Of a DNA stretch of 64,000 nt, positions 43,479 to 52,147 are shown piece by piece; positions within the stretch are counted from its first letter, which is position 1, and each line of letters opens with the position of its first letter. The notes under the pieces were generated by a model that was given only the letters and a program-made list of their open reading frames with translations, searched no databases and had not been told where the DNA came from. Source of the DNA: CAKRJP01 sp963634745 (GTDB taxonomy: Bacteria > Bacillota > Clostridia > Lachnospirales > Lachnospiraceae); NCBI GenBank assembly GCA_963634745.1, contig CAVHCX010000001.1, positions 198,543-262,542 of the forward strand, given 5' to 3'. The position numbers were made by a program, and so were the translations under genes.

Positions 43479-43507
43479 ACTATAAACCTTTGATTTTTCT
43501 ATGTCAA
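43479..43507 (-). promoter_or_regulatory. Strong promoter upstream of the aminotransferase leader
   Basis: On the minus strand, perfect TTGACA (43502-43507), a 17-bp spacer and TATAGT (43479-43484). The gap 43345-43657 holds no gene, only this promoter, the leader terminator and the rpsU terminator. Confidence 0.8.
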
Positions 43508-43616
43508 CAATATTTTCCCTGCTTTTTATAATTATACTGCGGTCTGTTTTTATCCGCCCCCTAGAAGTTTTCCATAAAACTAAAGCCGGTTAAGAAATTC
43601 TTTGTCTTGATTGAAA

Positions 43617-43647
43617 GAAAAAAGAGGAATCCTCTCGGATTCCTCTC
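43617..43647 (-). terminator. Terminator of rpsU
   Basis: On the minus strand AGAGGAATCC and GGATTCCTCT form a 10-bp stem with a 4-nt loop followed by six T. Confidence 0.92.
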
Positions 43648-43657
43648 AGTGCACATA

Positions 43658-43834
43658 TTAATTATATTTGCGTTTTCTAGCAGCTTCAGACTTTTTCTTA
43701 CGTCTTACACTTGGCTTCTCGTAATGCTCTCTCTTACGAATCTCCTGCTGAATGCCAGCTTTTGCACAGTTTCTTTTGAATCTGCGTAAAGCGCTATCTA
43801 ACGTCTCGTTTTCTTTAACGATTACATTTGACAT
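43658..43834 (-). CDS. rpsU: 30S ribosomal protein S21
   Basis: A 58-aa basic protein starting MSNVIVKENETLDSALRRFK and ending SVRRKKSEAARKRKYN, a clear S21 of the small ribosomal subunit. It needs no other comparison: NCAKAGIQQEIRKREHYEKP is diagnostic. A ribosome site GGGAGG lies before the ATG. It has its own strong promoter and terminator and follows alaS on the same strand. Confidence 0.97.
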   Translation of the reverse strand: MSNVIVKENETLDSALRRFKRNCAKAGIQQEIRKREHYEKPSVRRKKKSEAARKRKYN

Positions 43835-43912
43835 AGTCTCACACCTAACCTCCCCTCCAGTCCTATATTGTGCATCATACGACTGATCGGGTATTTTTTT
43901 GCACTACATAAG

Positions 43913-43940
43913 ATTATATCATAATTCGCTTATTCGTCAA
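43913..43940 (-). promoter_or_regulatory. Promoter of rpsU
   Basis: On the minus strand, TTGACG (43935-43940), a 16-bp spacer and perfect TATAAT (43913-43918), about 80 bp before the rpsU ATG. Confidence 0.75.
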
Positions 43941-44007
43941 GTTTATTTCTACTTTTTGTTGATTTTTTTCTTCAACTTTTGTTAGCAGTTTTAAACAAGC
44001 TCTTCTT

Positions 44008-46647
44008 CTACTTGAGCTGGTCTCCCAGAACCTCAGCTACCTTTGCGATGGCATCATCGATTCCTGCAGGATTCTTTCCTCCTGCCTGAGCCATGTTGGG
44101 ACGGCCGCCGCCGCCACCGCCTACTAAGCCGGCAATTCCTTTAATCAGATTTCCCGCATGGGCCCCTGCCTTGACTGCGGTCTCTGTTGCCATGGCTACC
44201 AGACTAACCTTGCCATCTACAGCGGATGCAAGTACAACGACACCCTCACTGATCTTATCCTTTAACTGGTCTCCCAGATCACGAAGGCCATTCATATCTA
44301 CGCCATCTACTCTTGCAGCAATGAGTTTTACTCCGGCAACCTCTGTTACTTGGTCAGAAACATCTCCCATAGCATCCTTTGCCATCTTGCTCTTTAAGCT
44401 TTCGATTTCGCTATTTAAGGCCTTGTTCTCTCCAAGAAGGTGGGCAATCTTTTCTGTCAATTGGTCTGGGTTTGCCTTAACAAGCTTTGCAGACTCATGT
44501 AGGGTTTCTTCCATATGGTTATAATATGCAAACAAGCCCTTGGATGTCAAAGCCTCAATACGTCTGACACCTGCTGCGACACCGGTCTCAGAAACGATCT
44601 TAAGAGCCGAGATTACACCTGTATTCTTTACGTGGGTACCTCCACAGAACTCGATAGAGAAATCTCCTGCATTAACTACGCGAACAACATCTCCATACTT
44701 CTCTCCAAAGAGGGCCATAGCTCCCATTTTCTTTGCTTCCTCAATCGGAATGTTCTTGCAGGTTACCGGCAGGCAGTCTGCAATCTTCTCATTTACAATC
44801 TCTTCTACCTTCTTGATCTCTTCTTTTGTAAGAGCTGAGAAGTGGGTAAAGTCAAAACGCAGTCTCTCTGCATTTACAAAGGATCCGGCCTGTTCTACAT
44901 GATTTCCTAAGACCTGTCTTAAGGCAGCCTGAAGTAAATGGGTTGCTGTATGATTCTTTGCTGAAAGGCTTCTATTTTCTGCATCCACCTCTACAGTTAC
45001 CGCATCACCGGTCTTGATCATGCCCCTTACAACATGTCCCACATGTCCAACCTTCGTTCCTGCCAGGTGGATACAATCCTCAACCACAAACTCACCGTCT
45101 GCAGTTTTGATTCTTCCGGTATCGTGCTCCTGTCCACCCATGGTAGCATAAAGGGTGGTACGATCCAGGATAAGGGTTCCTTCTTCTCCGTCAGACAGGG
45201 CATCTACAAGCTCTTCCTTGTTGGTAAGAGCTGTAACCTTTGCCTGACAGCTAAGGTCATCATAGCCAACAAATTCTGTCTCAAGGGCTGCATCCAACTC
45301 ATCATAGACACTGACTTCCTTACCTGTGTAAGAGTGGGTTCCAAAGGTTCCTTCTGATTTTGCGCGCTGTTCCTTCTGGGCCTTCTCAAAGCCTTCCTGA
45401 TCATAGGTAAGTCCCTTTTCTTCCAGGATCTCGCTGGTAAGATCAATCGGGAATCCATAGGTATCATAAAGCTTAAATGCATTTTCTCCGGATAAAACTT
45501 TGCATCCGGAAGTTTCCATCTCTGCTTCCATGTCAGCCAAAATAGAAAGTCCCTGGTCAATGGTCTTATTAAATTGAGCCTCTTCCTTAGCGATTACATT
45601 GAAGATAAAATCCTTCTTTTCTTCCAATTCCGGATATCCATCTTTGGAATCTGCAATTACAGTTCCGGCCAGCTCTACAAGGAAGGCTCCCTTAATACCC
45701 AGAAGTCTACCGTGACGGCAGGCACGTCTGAGAAGTCTACGAAGAACATAACCACGTCCACTGTTGGAAGGCATAATACCATCAGAAATCATAAAGGTTA
45801 CGGACCTGATATGGTCTGTTACTACACGAAGAGAAACATCGGTATCGTGATCCTGTCCGTACTCCTTATCTGCCAGACGGCATACATGGTCTCTTAAGGA
45901 TTTCATAGTATCAATATCAAACATGGAATCTACATCCTGAACGATACATGCCAGACGCTCTAATCCCATACCGGTATCAATATTCTTCTGGACCAGCTCG
46001 GTATAATTTCCGTTGCCATCGTTGTCAAACTGGGTAAATACGTTGTTCCAGATCTCCATGTAACGGTCGCACTCGCAACCTACGGTACAGCCTGGTTTTC
46101 CACAACCATATTTTTCTCCACGGTCATAGTAAACCTCTGAACAGGGACCGCAAGGGCCTGAACCATGCTCCCAGAAATTATCTTCTTTTCCAAAACGGAA
46201 AATACGATCTTCGGAAATTCCGATCTGATCATGCCAGATAGACCAGGCTTCATCATCCTCCAGATAAACAGATGGATAGAGCCGATTTGGGTCTAATCCG
46301 ACCACCTCTGTCAAGAATTCCCAGGTCCAGTGGATGGCCTCTGTTTTAAAATAATCTCCAAATGAGAAATTACCTAACATCTCGAAAAATGTACCATGTC
46401 TTGCTGTCTTTCCGACATTCTCAATATCTCCGGTACGGATACACTTTTGGCAGGTAGTTACTCGTCTTCTTGGCGGGATCTCCTGTCCGGTAAAATAAGG
46501 TTTCAAAGGTGCCATACCTGAATTGATAAGCAAGAGACTCTTATCATTATGAGGAACCAAAGAAAAGCTCTTCATAGCTAAATGTTCCTTGCTCTCAAAG
46601 AACTCGAGGAACATTTTTCTCAATTCGTTTACTCCATATTTCTGCAT
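44008..46647 (-). CDS. alaS: Alanyl-tRNA synthetase
   Basis: AlaS charges tRNA-Ala. At 879 aa it is full length: class-II catalytic domain (LVPHNDKSLLLINSGMAPLK; GSGPCGPCSEVYYDRG), tRNA-recognition middle region, editing domain with Zn ligands (KNHTATHLLQAAL and FCGGTHVKNTG) and a C-terminal DHHA1/oligomerisation domain with a glycine-rich stretch (VGGGGGGRPNMAQAGG). A consensus promoter lies about 90 bp upstream. No T-box is present, unlike many clostridial aminoacyl-tRNA synthetase genes. Confidence 0.98.
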   Translation of the reverse strand: MQKYGVNELRKMFLEFFESKEHLAMKSFSLVPHNDKSLLLINSGMAPLKPYFTGQEIPPRRRVTTCQKCIRTGDIENVGKTARHGTFFEMLGNFSFGDYFKTEAIHWTWEFLTEVVGLDPNRLYPSVYLEDDEAWSIWHDQIGISEDRIFRFGKEDNFWEHGSGPCGPCSEVYYDRGEKYGCGKPGCTVGCECDRYMEIWNNVFTQFDNDGNGNYTELVQKNIDTGMGLERLACIVQDVDSMFDIDTMKSLRDHVCRLADKEYGQDHDTDVSLRVVTDHIRSVTFMISDGIMPSNSGRGYVLRRLLRRACRHGRLLGIKGAFLVELAGTVIADSKDGYPELEEKKDFIFNVIAKEEAQFNKTIDQGLSILADMEAEMETSGCKVLSGENAFKLYDTYGFPIDLTSEILEEKGLTYDQEGFEKAQKEQRAKSEGTFGTHSYTGKEVSVYDELDAALETEFVGYDDLSCQAKVTALTNKEELVDALSDGEEGTLILDRTTLYATMGGQEHDTGRIKTADGEFVVEDCIHLAGTKVGHVGHVVRGMIKTGDAVTVEVDAENRSLSAKNHTATHLLQAALRQVLGNHVEQAGSFVNAERLRFDFTHFSALTKEEIKKVEEIVNEKIADCLPVTCKNIPIEEAKKMGAMALFGEKYGDVVRVVNAGDFSIEFCGGTHVKNTGVISALKIVSETGVAAGVRRIEALTSKGLFAYYNHMEETLHESAKLVKANPDQLTEKIAHLLGENKALNSEIESLKSKMAKDAMGDVSDQVTEVAGVKLIAARVDGVDMNGLRDLGDQLKDKISEGVVVLASAVDGKVSLVAMATETAVKAGAHAGNLIKGIAGLVGGGGGGRPNMAQAGGKNPAGIDDAIAKVAEVLGDQLK

Positions 46648-46734
46648 CGTAGCCTACGCTTCCTTTCTATCTTTCTTTTCATTCTCTCCATTCAAAAAAA
46701 TGAGAAGATGAAATAAATACGCAATAACTCTATC

Positions 46735-46763
46735 ATTATAAAAAGAAGCGAGGGTTTTGTCAA
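46735..46763 (-). promoter_or_regulatory. Consensus promoter of alaS
   Basis: On the minus strand, perfect TTGACA (46758-46763), a 17-bp spacer and perfect TATAAT (46735-46740). It is embedded in the metH terminator hairpin: the -35 box is in the loop and the 3' stem arm is the spacer. Confidence 0.88.
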
Positions 46764-46779
46764 TCCACCCTGGCTTCTT
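46738..46779 (-). terminator. Terminator of metH, overlapping the alaS promoter
   Basis: On the minus strand, AAGAAGCcAGGGT pairs with ACCCTcGCTTCTT around an 11-nt loop, followed by a short T run. It is about 50 bp past the metH stop. Confidence 0.75.
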
Positions 46780-46826
46780 CCTAATCATCTAAAATACCGA
46801 TTTTTACGATTTTTTTACTGTTTAAG

Positions 46827-49220
46827 TTACTCTCTTCCAAAGAATTCCTGTGCGTAGTATACCGACTGCATGGCATCTTTTCCATAGAAGTCTGCCCCGA
46901 TCATGTCCGCATAATCCTGGTTAAGGACCGCTCCTCCTACCATAACTTTACAATCCGGTTTTTCTTTTCTTAAGAGTTTGATGGTATCCTCCATGCTGAC
47001 AACCGTGGTTGTCATTAGGGCGCTAAGGCCTACCAATTTTACGTCTTCTTTTAATGCGGTCTCCACTACAGTCTCCGGCGGTACATCTTTTCCCAGATCA
47101 ATCACCTCAAAGCTGTAATTTTCCAGAAGTACCTTTACAATGTTTTTCCCAATATCGTGGATATCGCCCTTTACTGTAGCTAAGATAATCTTATCCTTGG
47201 CCCTTTGGGAATCTTCCTCTCCTGCCATGGATTCTTTTAAAACCGCAAAGGCGATTTTTGCTGCATCCGCACTCATAAGAAGCTGCGGCAAAAATACCGT
47301 TCCTTTTTCAAAGCCTTTTCCTACCACATCCAAGGCCGGGATCAAATGTTCATTGATAATCTCCAAGGGCTTATGGTCTTTTAAAAGTTCTCTTGCCGTA
47401 TGATGGGCCTCTTCTTTTAAGCCCTTCTCAATAGCCTGCTTTAGGGTTAATTCCCCACTGCTTTTCGGTGCGGCAGCAGATGTCCCTGACATGTTTCCAT
47501 ATTTTTCAATATAGGCCTCGCAGTTGCTATCATAATTCATCAAAGCGCAGTAGGAATACCAGGATTTCATCATCTCCTCGGAAGAAGGATTTATAATTCC
47601 GGCACTCAAGCCATTTTGCATAGCCATGGTATAGAAGTTTGCATTTACCGCAGGTCTGTATGGCAAACCAAAGGAAATGTTAGAGACACCCAGTACTGTG
47701 CATACTCCAAATTTTTCTCTTACTTTTCTTAGAGCCTCCAAGGTAACCCTGGCCCCCTCCGGGTCTGAACTTATGGTCATTGCCAGCACGTCGATGACAA
47801 TGTCTTTCTTGGAAATGCCATATTTTTTAGCTTCCTCAATAATCTTTTCCGCAACAGCCACACGGCCATCTGCAGTGGTCGGAATTCCACCTTCATCGAT
47901 GGTAAGCCCTACTACAACTCCACCATATTTTTTCACCAGGGGAAACACCTCATCCATGGACACTTGTTTTCCATTTACGGAGTTGATCATTGGTTTTCCA
48001 TTATAGATCCGCATAGCCGCTTCCATGGCGGTAACATCTACGGTATCGATCTGAAGGGGAAGGCTGGTAACGCTCTGAAGTTCTCTTACTACATCCTTCA
48101 TCATTTCCACTTCATCGATATCCGGAAGTCCTACATTGACATCCAAAATATGGGCGCCCTTATCCTGCTGGGTAATGGCTTCCTTCAGGATGTAATCCAT
48201 ATCTTTTTCAACCAAGGCCTGCTTAAAGCGTTTCTTACCGGTAGGATTGATCCGCTCCCCGATAATCATTGGCTGAGCTCCTAACCTGACATATTTTCCG
48301 TAGGAAGATACAAGGGTAAGATTTTTTTCTTCCGGAGTCTTTATATCCATCCCCTTAGTTTTTTGGATCATGGCTTTAATATGTTCCGGTGTGGTTCCGC
48401 AGCAGCCTCCAATGACACAGGCTCCTTTTTTCACAATTTCTTCCATAAGACCTGCAAATTCTTCCGGAAGGACATCATAATAGACCTCTCCGTCTTTTTG
48501 TTTGGGAAGTCCGGCATTGGGTTTTACCACCACCGGAATAGAGGTATATTCCATGATCTCATCCAAGATCGGCATCATCTGCTCCGGCCCCATGCCACAG
48601 TTGATTCCTAGGGCATCCACCCGAAGGCCTTCTAACATGGCCACAACAGATGGCACATCTCCGCCGGTAAGAAGTTTTCCCTTCTCATCAAAGATCATAG
48701 TAACGAAAACCGGAAGGGATGTATTTTCCTTTGCGGCCAAAACTGCTGCCTTGGCCTCATAAGTATCGCTCATGGTTTCGATATGGATCAGGTCTGCTCC
48801 AAATGACTCTCCATATTTCATCACCTGGGCAAAGGCCTCGTAGGCATCCTCAAAAGACAGGTCCCCCATGGGTTTTAAAAGTTTTCCCGTAGGGCCTACA
48901 TCTAAGGCAACATAGACTTCTCGTCCGTCCTTCACGCCTTCCTTGGCTGCTACTTTTACATTATCAATGGCTGCTCTGACAATCTCTTCCAAATCATACT
49001 TAGAGTCATGAAATTTAAGAGCGTTGGCTCCGAAGGTATTGGCTAAGACAATCTCACTTCCCGCCTCAAAATATTGCCTGTGAATATCCTGAACTTCTTT
49101 TCTATGTTCAATATTCCAGACCTCCGGAAGTTCTCCCGGCTTCAATCCCTTTGACTGAAGCAAGGTTCCCATTCCTCCATCAAAAAAAACTAATTCTTTT
49201 CCCAGTCGATCTAACAGCAT
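46827..49220 (-). CDS. metH: Cobalamin-dependent methionine synthase lacking the activation domain
   Basis: A 797-aa MetH that transfers the methyl group of methyltetrahydrofolate to homocysteine through cobalamin. Domains in order are homocysteine-binding (1-290; Zn Cys in LGINCGMGP and IGGCCGTTPEH), pterin-binding (about 310-560; IIGERINPTGKKRFKQAL), the cobalamin cap, and the B12-binding Rossmann domain with GDIHDIGKNIV (about residue 685). It stops there, whereas E. coli MetH (about 1230 aa) continues into a SAM-binding reactivation domain. That domain is encoded by the adjacent upstream gene at 49258. Confidence 0.95.
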   Translation of the reverse strand: MLLDRLGKELVFFDGGMGTLLQSKGLKPGELPEVWNIEHRKEVQDIHRQYFEAGSEIVLANTFGANALKFHDSKYDLEEIVRAAIDNVKVAAKEGVKDGREVYVALDVGPTGKLLKPMGDLSFEDAYEAFAQVMKYGESFGADLIHIETMSDTYEAKAAVLAAKENTSLPVFVTMIFDEKGKLLTGGDVPSVVAMLEGLRVDALGINCGMGPEQMMPILDEIMEYTSIPVVVKPNAGLPKQKDGEVYYDVLPEEFAGLMEEIVKKGACVIGGCCGTTPEHIKAMIQKTKGMDIKTPEEKNLTLVSSYGKYVRLGAQPMIIGERINPTGKKRFKQALVEKDMDYILKEAITQQDKGAHILDVNVGLPDIDEVEMMKDVVRELQSVTSLPLQIDTVDVTAMEAAMRIYNGKPMINSVNGKQVSMDEVFPLVKKYGGVVVGLTIDEGGIPTTADGRVAVAEKIIEEAKKYGISKKDIVIDVLAMTISSDPEGARVTLEALRKVREKFGVCTVLGVSNISFGLPYRPAVNANFYTMAMQNGLSAGIINPSSEEMMKSWYSYCALMNYDSNCEAYIEKYGNMSGTSAAAPKSSGELTLKQAIEKGLKEEAHHTARELLKDHKPLEIINEHLIPALDVVGKGFEKGTVFLPQLLMSADAAKIAFAVLKESMAGEEDSQRAKDKIILATVKGDIHDIGKNIVKVLLENYSFEVIDLGKDVPPETVVETALKEDVKLVGLSALMTTTVVSMEDTIKLLRKEKPDCKVMVGGAVLNQDYADMIGADFYGKDAMQSVYYAQEFFGRE

Positions 49221-49257
49221 CTGTCTATCTAGTTTCCTTTCGTTTTACATATTTCTT

Positions 49258-49902
49258 TTAGCATCTGCGAAATTCACAGTCTATTTTCCCACAGGCCTTA
49301 CAGCCTTTTACCGTACACATCTTAGCCTCCGTGCTAATTCCTATCAGGGCTGTGACAGATTTACTTGGGCTTAACATAAGACTATCTGTCACCGTAACCC
49401 CCACCCGCTTGGAAGCTTCTAACATCTGCACAAACATGGGTTGGTGTTCAATAGAAAAATCTCCATAGCCGGGACTAAACCTAGGCCTAAGGTAAAGGCC
49501 TTCTGCCTTCATTTGTTCTGCCATGTCCTCCTGCCAAGCATCCAGCTGGTCTTCTAGGGAAGCGGCTGCGCAGGCCTGGATCACCACAACCCTTGCCATA
49601 TCAGAGATGGAATATTTTCTAAGGAGTCCGTCTACACCGGGCCCTAAGGTTCCCGCCAAGAGTATGGCCTCCTTACATCCTTTTAAATTCCTTCTAAGGC
49701 TCTTGCTCTCTATATCCAGTTGTCCGATTTGAAGGTGTCCGCCAGCATCCTGAAAAATATCAAAAATGCGATAGACGATCTTCATAGATCCCAATTGATC
49801 AAGTTCCTTAAATACATCCTCAATCAAATTCAGGGTATGATCGTCCACCGCATGATTTCCATAACCAAGATAACGGATCGCTTCCCGCGTCCTTATATCC
49901 AT
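49258..49902 (-). CDS. Stand-alone MetH reactivation-domain protein
   Basis: A 214-aa protein corresponding to the activation region of MetH, which binds SAM to remethylate oxidised cobalamin. Similar segments are YLRPRFSPGYGDFSIEHQPM, matching the conserved RxxPGY region, and SLMLSPSKSVTALIGIS. The C-terminus is Cys-rich (CTVKGCKACGKIDCEFRRC). It lies 37 bp upstream of metH on the same strand, so the two parts probably work as a complex. Split arrangements are known in other Firmicutes and Thermotoga. Confidence 0.85.
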   Translation of the reverse strand: MDIRTREAIRYLGYGNHAVDDHTLNLIEDVFKELDQLGSMKIVYRIFDIFQDAGGHLQIGQLDIESKSLRRNLKGCKEAILLAGTLGPGVDGLLRKYSISDMARVVVIQACAAASLEDQLDAWQEDMAEQMKAEGLYLRPRFSPGYGDFSIEHQPMFVQMLEASKRVGVTVTDSLMLSPSKSVTALIGISTEAKMCTVKGCKACGKIDCEFRRC

Positions 49903-49940
49903 AAAAAATATCCTTAAAAACTAATTACTCTTGGCTTTTC

Positions 49941-51380
49941 TTATAAAAGGCTATCGTACAATTCCTCATACTGTCTTGCTGAATTGTTCCATGAGAAATC
50001 TGCCTGCATAGCACGCTCTACAATCTTATTCCAATCCCGCTTCTTATCGTAGTAAATCTGCTCTGCATAACGAACAGTTGCCATCATCTCATGGGCATTG
50101 TAATTAGTAAAGCTAAATCCTGTACCGGTCTTTTCAAATTCATTGTAAGCTTCCACCGTATCCTTAAGTCCGCCGGTCTCTCTAACGATCGGTACGGTTC
50201 CATAGCGAAGACTCATAAGCTGGCTCAGTCCGCATGGTTCAAAGAGGGATGGCATAAGGAAGGCATCACAGGATGCGTAAATCTTATGAGACATCTCCTC
50301 AGAATAGTAAATATTTGCTGATACCTTTCCCGGATACTTCCAAGCAAAGTGGCGGAACATATTCTCGTATTGTTCCTCACCGGTTCCTAAAGCAACGATC
50401 TGAATACTATCCTGACACAGCTCATCCATGACATAGGCAATGAGGTCAAATCCCTTTTGGTCTGTCAGTCGGGATACGATACCGATCATCATTGTATGTG
50501 GATCTTCCTCTAAGCCCAATTCCTGCTGAAGGGCTGTCTTATTCTTCACCTTCATCTTGCGGAAGTTATCTACTGTATAATTCTTCACAATATGGGGATC
50601 TGTTGCCGGATTAAAATCCTCATAATCAATACCATTAACGATACCGCTGAGGCAATTAGATCTGGCATTCATCAGTCCATCTAAACGCTCTCCGTAAAAT
50701 GGGGTCTTAATCTCCTCTGCATAAGAGTTACTTACAGTTGTAACATAATCTGCATATACGATTCCGCCCTTAAGATAGTTGGCATCTTCATAGGCCTCCA
50801 ACTTATCCGGTGCGAAATAATACTGGGGTAATCCTGTGATATCTCTGACACGCTTAGGATCCCAGGTACCCTGGAACTTTAAGTTATGAATGGTCATGAT
50901 AGTCTTAATTCCACGGTAGTATTCATTGCCATATCTAAAATTATCCAAATATACCGGAATCAGTCCTGTCTGCCAATCGTGGCAATGGATGATGTCCGGA
51001 CGGAAATCGATCAATGGCAGAGCACTCAGTACAGCTTTGGAGAAAAATGCAAATTTCTCGATATCTGTATACATCTCTCCATACGGAGCAAAGCCTGCGA
51101 AATAATACTCGTTATCTACAAAATAAAAGGTAATTCCCTGATACTCATATTCAAGGATTCCGACATATTGCTTTCTCCAGTTAAGATCCATATAAAAATG
51201 AGTCTTGTAAGTCAGCTTTTCTTTCCACTCTTGCTTCATGCACATATATCTCGGCAACATAACGCGAACATCGTACTTTTCTTTGTCGAAATACTTCGGC
51301 AAGGATCCAGCTACGTCTGCAAGACCTCCGGTCTTAATAAATGGCACTGCCTCTGAAGATGCGAACAAAATCTTTTTCAT
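49941..51380 (-). CDS. glgA: Glycogen synthase (ADP-glucose type)
   Basis: GlgA extends alpha-1,4-glucan from ADP-glucose (GT5). It is 479 aa with the N-terminal substrate motif FIKTGGLADVAGSLPKYF (KxGGL), HDWQTGLIPVYL, and the C-terminal donor site PSLFEPCGLSQLMSLRYGTV. The start at 51380 follows GGGAGG at 8-nt spacing; a longer opening at 51437 would include the promoter. Other glg genes are absent here. Only 38 bp separate it from the methionine-synthase genes, so these unrelated functions may share a transcript. Confidence 0.95.
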   Translation of the reverse strand: MKKILFASSEAVPFIKTGGLADVAGSLPKYFDKEKYDVRVMLPRYMCMKQEWKEKLTYKTHFYMDLNWRKQYVGILEYEYQGITFYFVDNEYYFAGFAPYGEMYTDIEKFAFFSKAVLSALPLIDFRPDIIHCHDWQTGLIPVYLDNFRYGNEYYRGIKTIMTIHNLKFQGTWDPKRVRDITGLPQYYFAPDKLEAYEDANYLKGGIVYADYVTTVSNSYAEEIKTPFYGERLDGLMNARSNCLSGIVNGIDYEDFNPATDPHIVKNYTVDNFRKMKVKNKTALQQELGLEEDPHTMMIGIVSRLTDQKGFDLIAYVMDELCQDSIQIVALGTGEEQYENMFRHFAWKYPGKVSANIYYSEEMSHKIYASCDAFLMPSLFEPCGLSQLMSLRYGTVPIVRETGGLKDTVEAYNEFEKTGTGFSFTNYNAHEMMATVRYAEQIYYDKKRDWNKIVERAMQADFSWNNSARQYEELYDSLL

Positions 51381-51416
51381 TGCAGTTCCTCCCTTAACAT
51401 AAATAAATATACCTGT

Positions 51417-51445
51417 ATTATAACGCATTAAATCCAATATGGAAA
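51417..51445 (-). promoter_or_regulatory. Likely promoter of glgA
   Basis: On the minus strand, TTTCCA (51440-51445), a 17-bp spacer and TATAAT (51417-51422), starting right after the spo0A-like stop codon. Confidence 0.6.
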
Positions 51446-51449
51446 GTAT

Positions 51450-51983
51450 TTATCTATTTTTATATTCCAGGCAGATCCTATCGGTCACCCAGGCTATAAA
51501 TTCAGAATTAGACGGTCTTCCCCTTTCCGGGCTTATGGAACATCCGAAAAGTTCATCCAAAACGTCCACGGCTCCCCGGTTCCAGGCAAGCTCAATGGCA
51601 TTTCTCATGGCACGCTCCACCCGGCTGGGAGTGGAATTATATCTTCTGGCAATCTCCGGATATAGTTCTTTTGTAACAGCTTTTAAGATTCCTGTATTGT
51701 TCACCGTCAAAAGCACTGCCTCTCTCAGATAATGATAGCCCTTTACATGGGCCGGAATCCCTATTTGCTGGAAGAGCTTTGTCACCTGTTTTTCTAAGTC
51801 TTGCCCAAAATCCATGCTTTGCATCTGGGTCATAACCCCCTGCTGTAAGGTATCGATCAGGGCTTTTTGCCTGCTGGCAGTGGTGACGATCATTAGCTCA
51901 AGGTTGTTATTCCTCAAAAGTTCTCTTATAAGTTCCATTAAGCGCTCGTCATTTTCCAATACTACATTATTTATTTTTTCCAT
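51450..51983 (-). CDS. spo0A: Spo0A-like regulator with internally deleted receiver domain
   Basis: A 177-aa protein. Residues about 62-177 are a complete Spo0A effector (DNA-binding) domain: VTKLFQQIGIPAHVKGYHYL, YNSTPSRVERAMRNAIELAW (recognition helix) and RGRPSNSEFIAWVTDRI. The first 48 residues (MEKINNVVLENDERLMELI...) resemble only the start of the receiver domain of ordinary Spo0A, which is about 260-280 aa. The rest, including the phosphoacceptor Asp segment (VLDIIMP in B. subtilis), is missing, and the acidic pair near residue 10 is altered. There is no frameshift or stop, so the gene is intact as a short form. It lies after recN, the usual spo0A site, but spoIVB is absent. Confidence 0.93.
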   Translation of the reverse strand: MEKINNVVLENDERLMELIRELLRNNNLELMIVTTASRQKALIDTLQQGVMTQMQSMDFGQDLEKQVTKLFQQIGIPAHVKGYHYLREAVLLTVNNTGILKAVTKELYPEIARRYNSTPSRVERAMRNAIELAWNRGAVDVLDELFGCSISPERGRPSNSEFIAWVTDRICLEYKNR

Positions 51984-52021
51984 AAATTTCCTCTCAAGTT
52001 TTGGAGAAGATAGTCACTTAT

Positions 52022-52050
52022 ATTATAATTTGTACAGGCTTTTTAAGCAA
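52022..52050 (-). promoter_or_regulatory. Promoter of the short spo0A gene
   Basis: On the minus strand, TTGCTT (52045-52050), a 17-bp spacer and perfect TATAAT (52022-52027), about 40 bp before the start codon. Confidence 0.7.
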
Positions 52051-52069
52051 TGCGAAATCCGTTTTTTCG

Positions 52070-52076
52070 TTCGACA
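52070..52076 (-). promoter_or_regulatory. Consensus 0A box upstream of the spo0A promoter
   Basis: TGTCGAA on the minus strand exactly matches the Spo0A-binding core and lies 19 bp upstream of the -35 box. A one-mismatch copy, TGTCTAA, is at 52111-52117. Together they suggest autoregulation by the short Spo0A. Confidence 0.55.
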
Positions 52077-52147
52077 CTTTCATCTGTTTTTCTGTTATTT
52101 TCTGACATTTTTAGACAGCTTTTCAAGGGGATTTCGAAGGAATTCTC

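Noticed and set aside
46648..46734. T-box leader for alaS
   Set aside because: The leader is under 90 nt, without the T-box core or a terminator; the same holds for hisZ and leuA.
49903..49940. Cobalamin or SAM riboswitch before the methionine-synthase genes
   Set aside because: The gap is only 38 nt, too short for either class.
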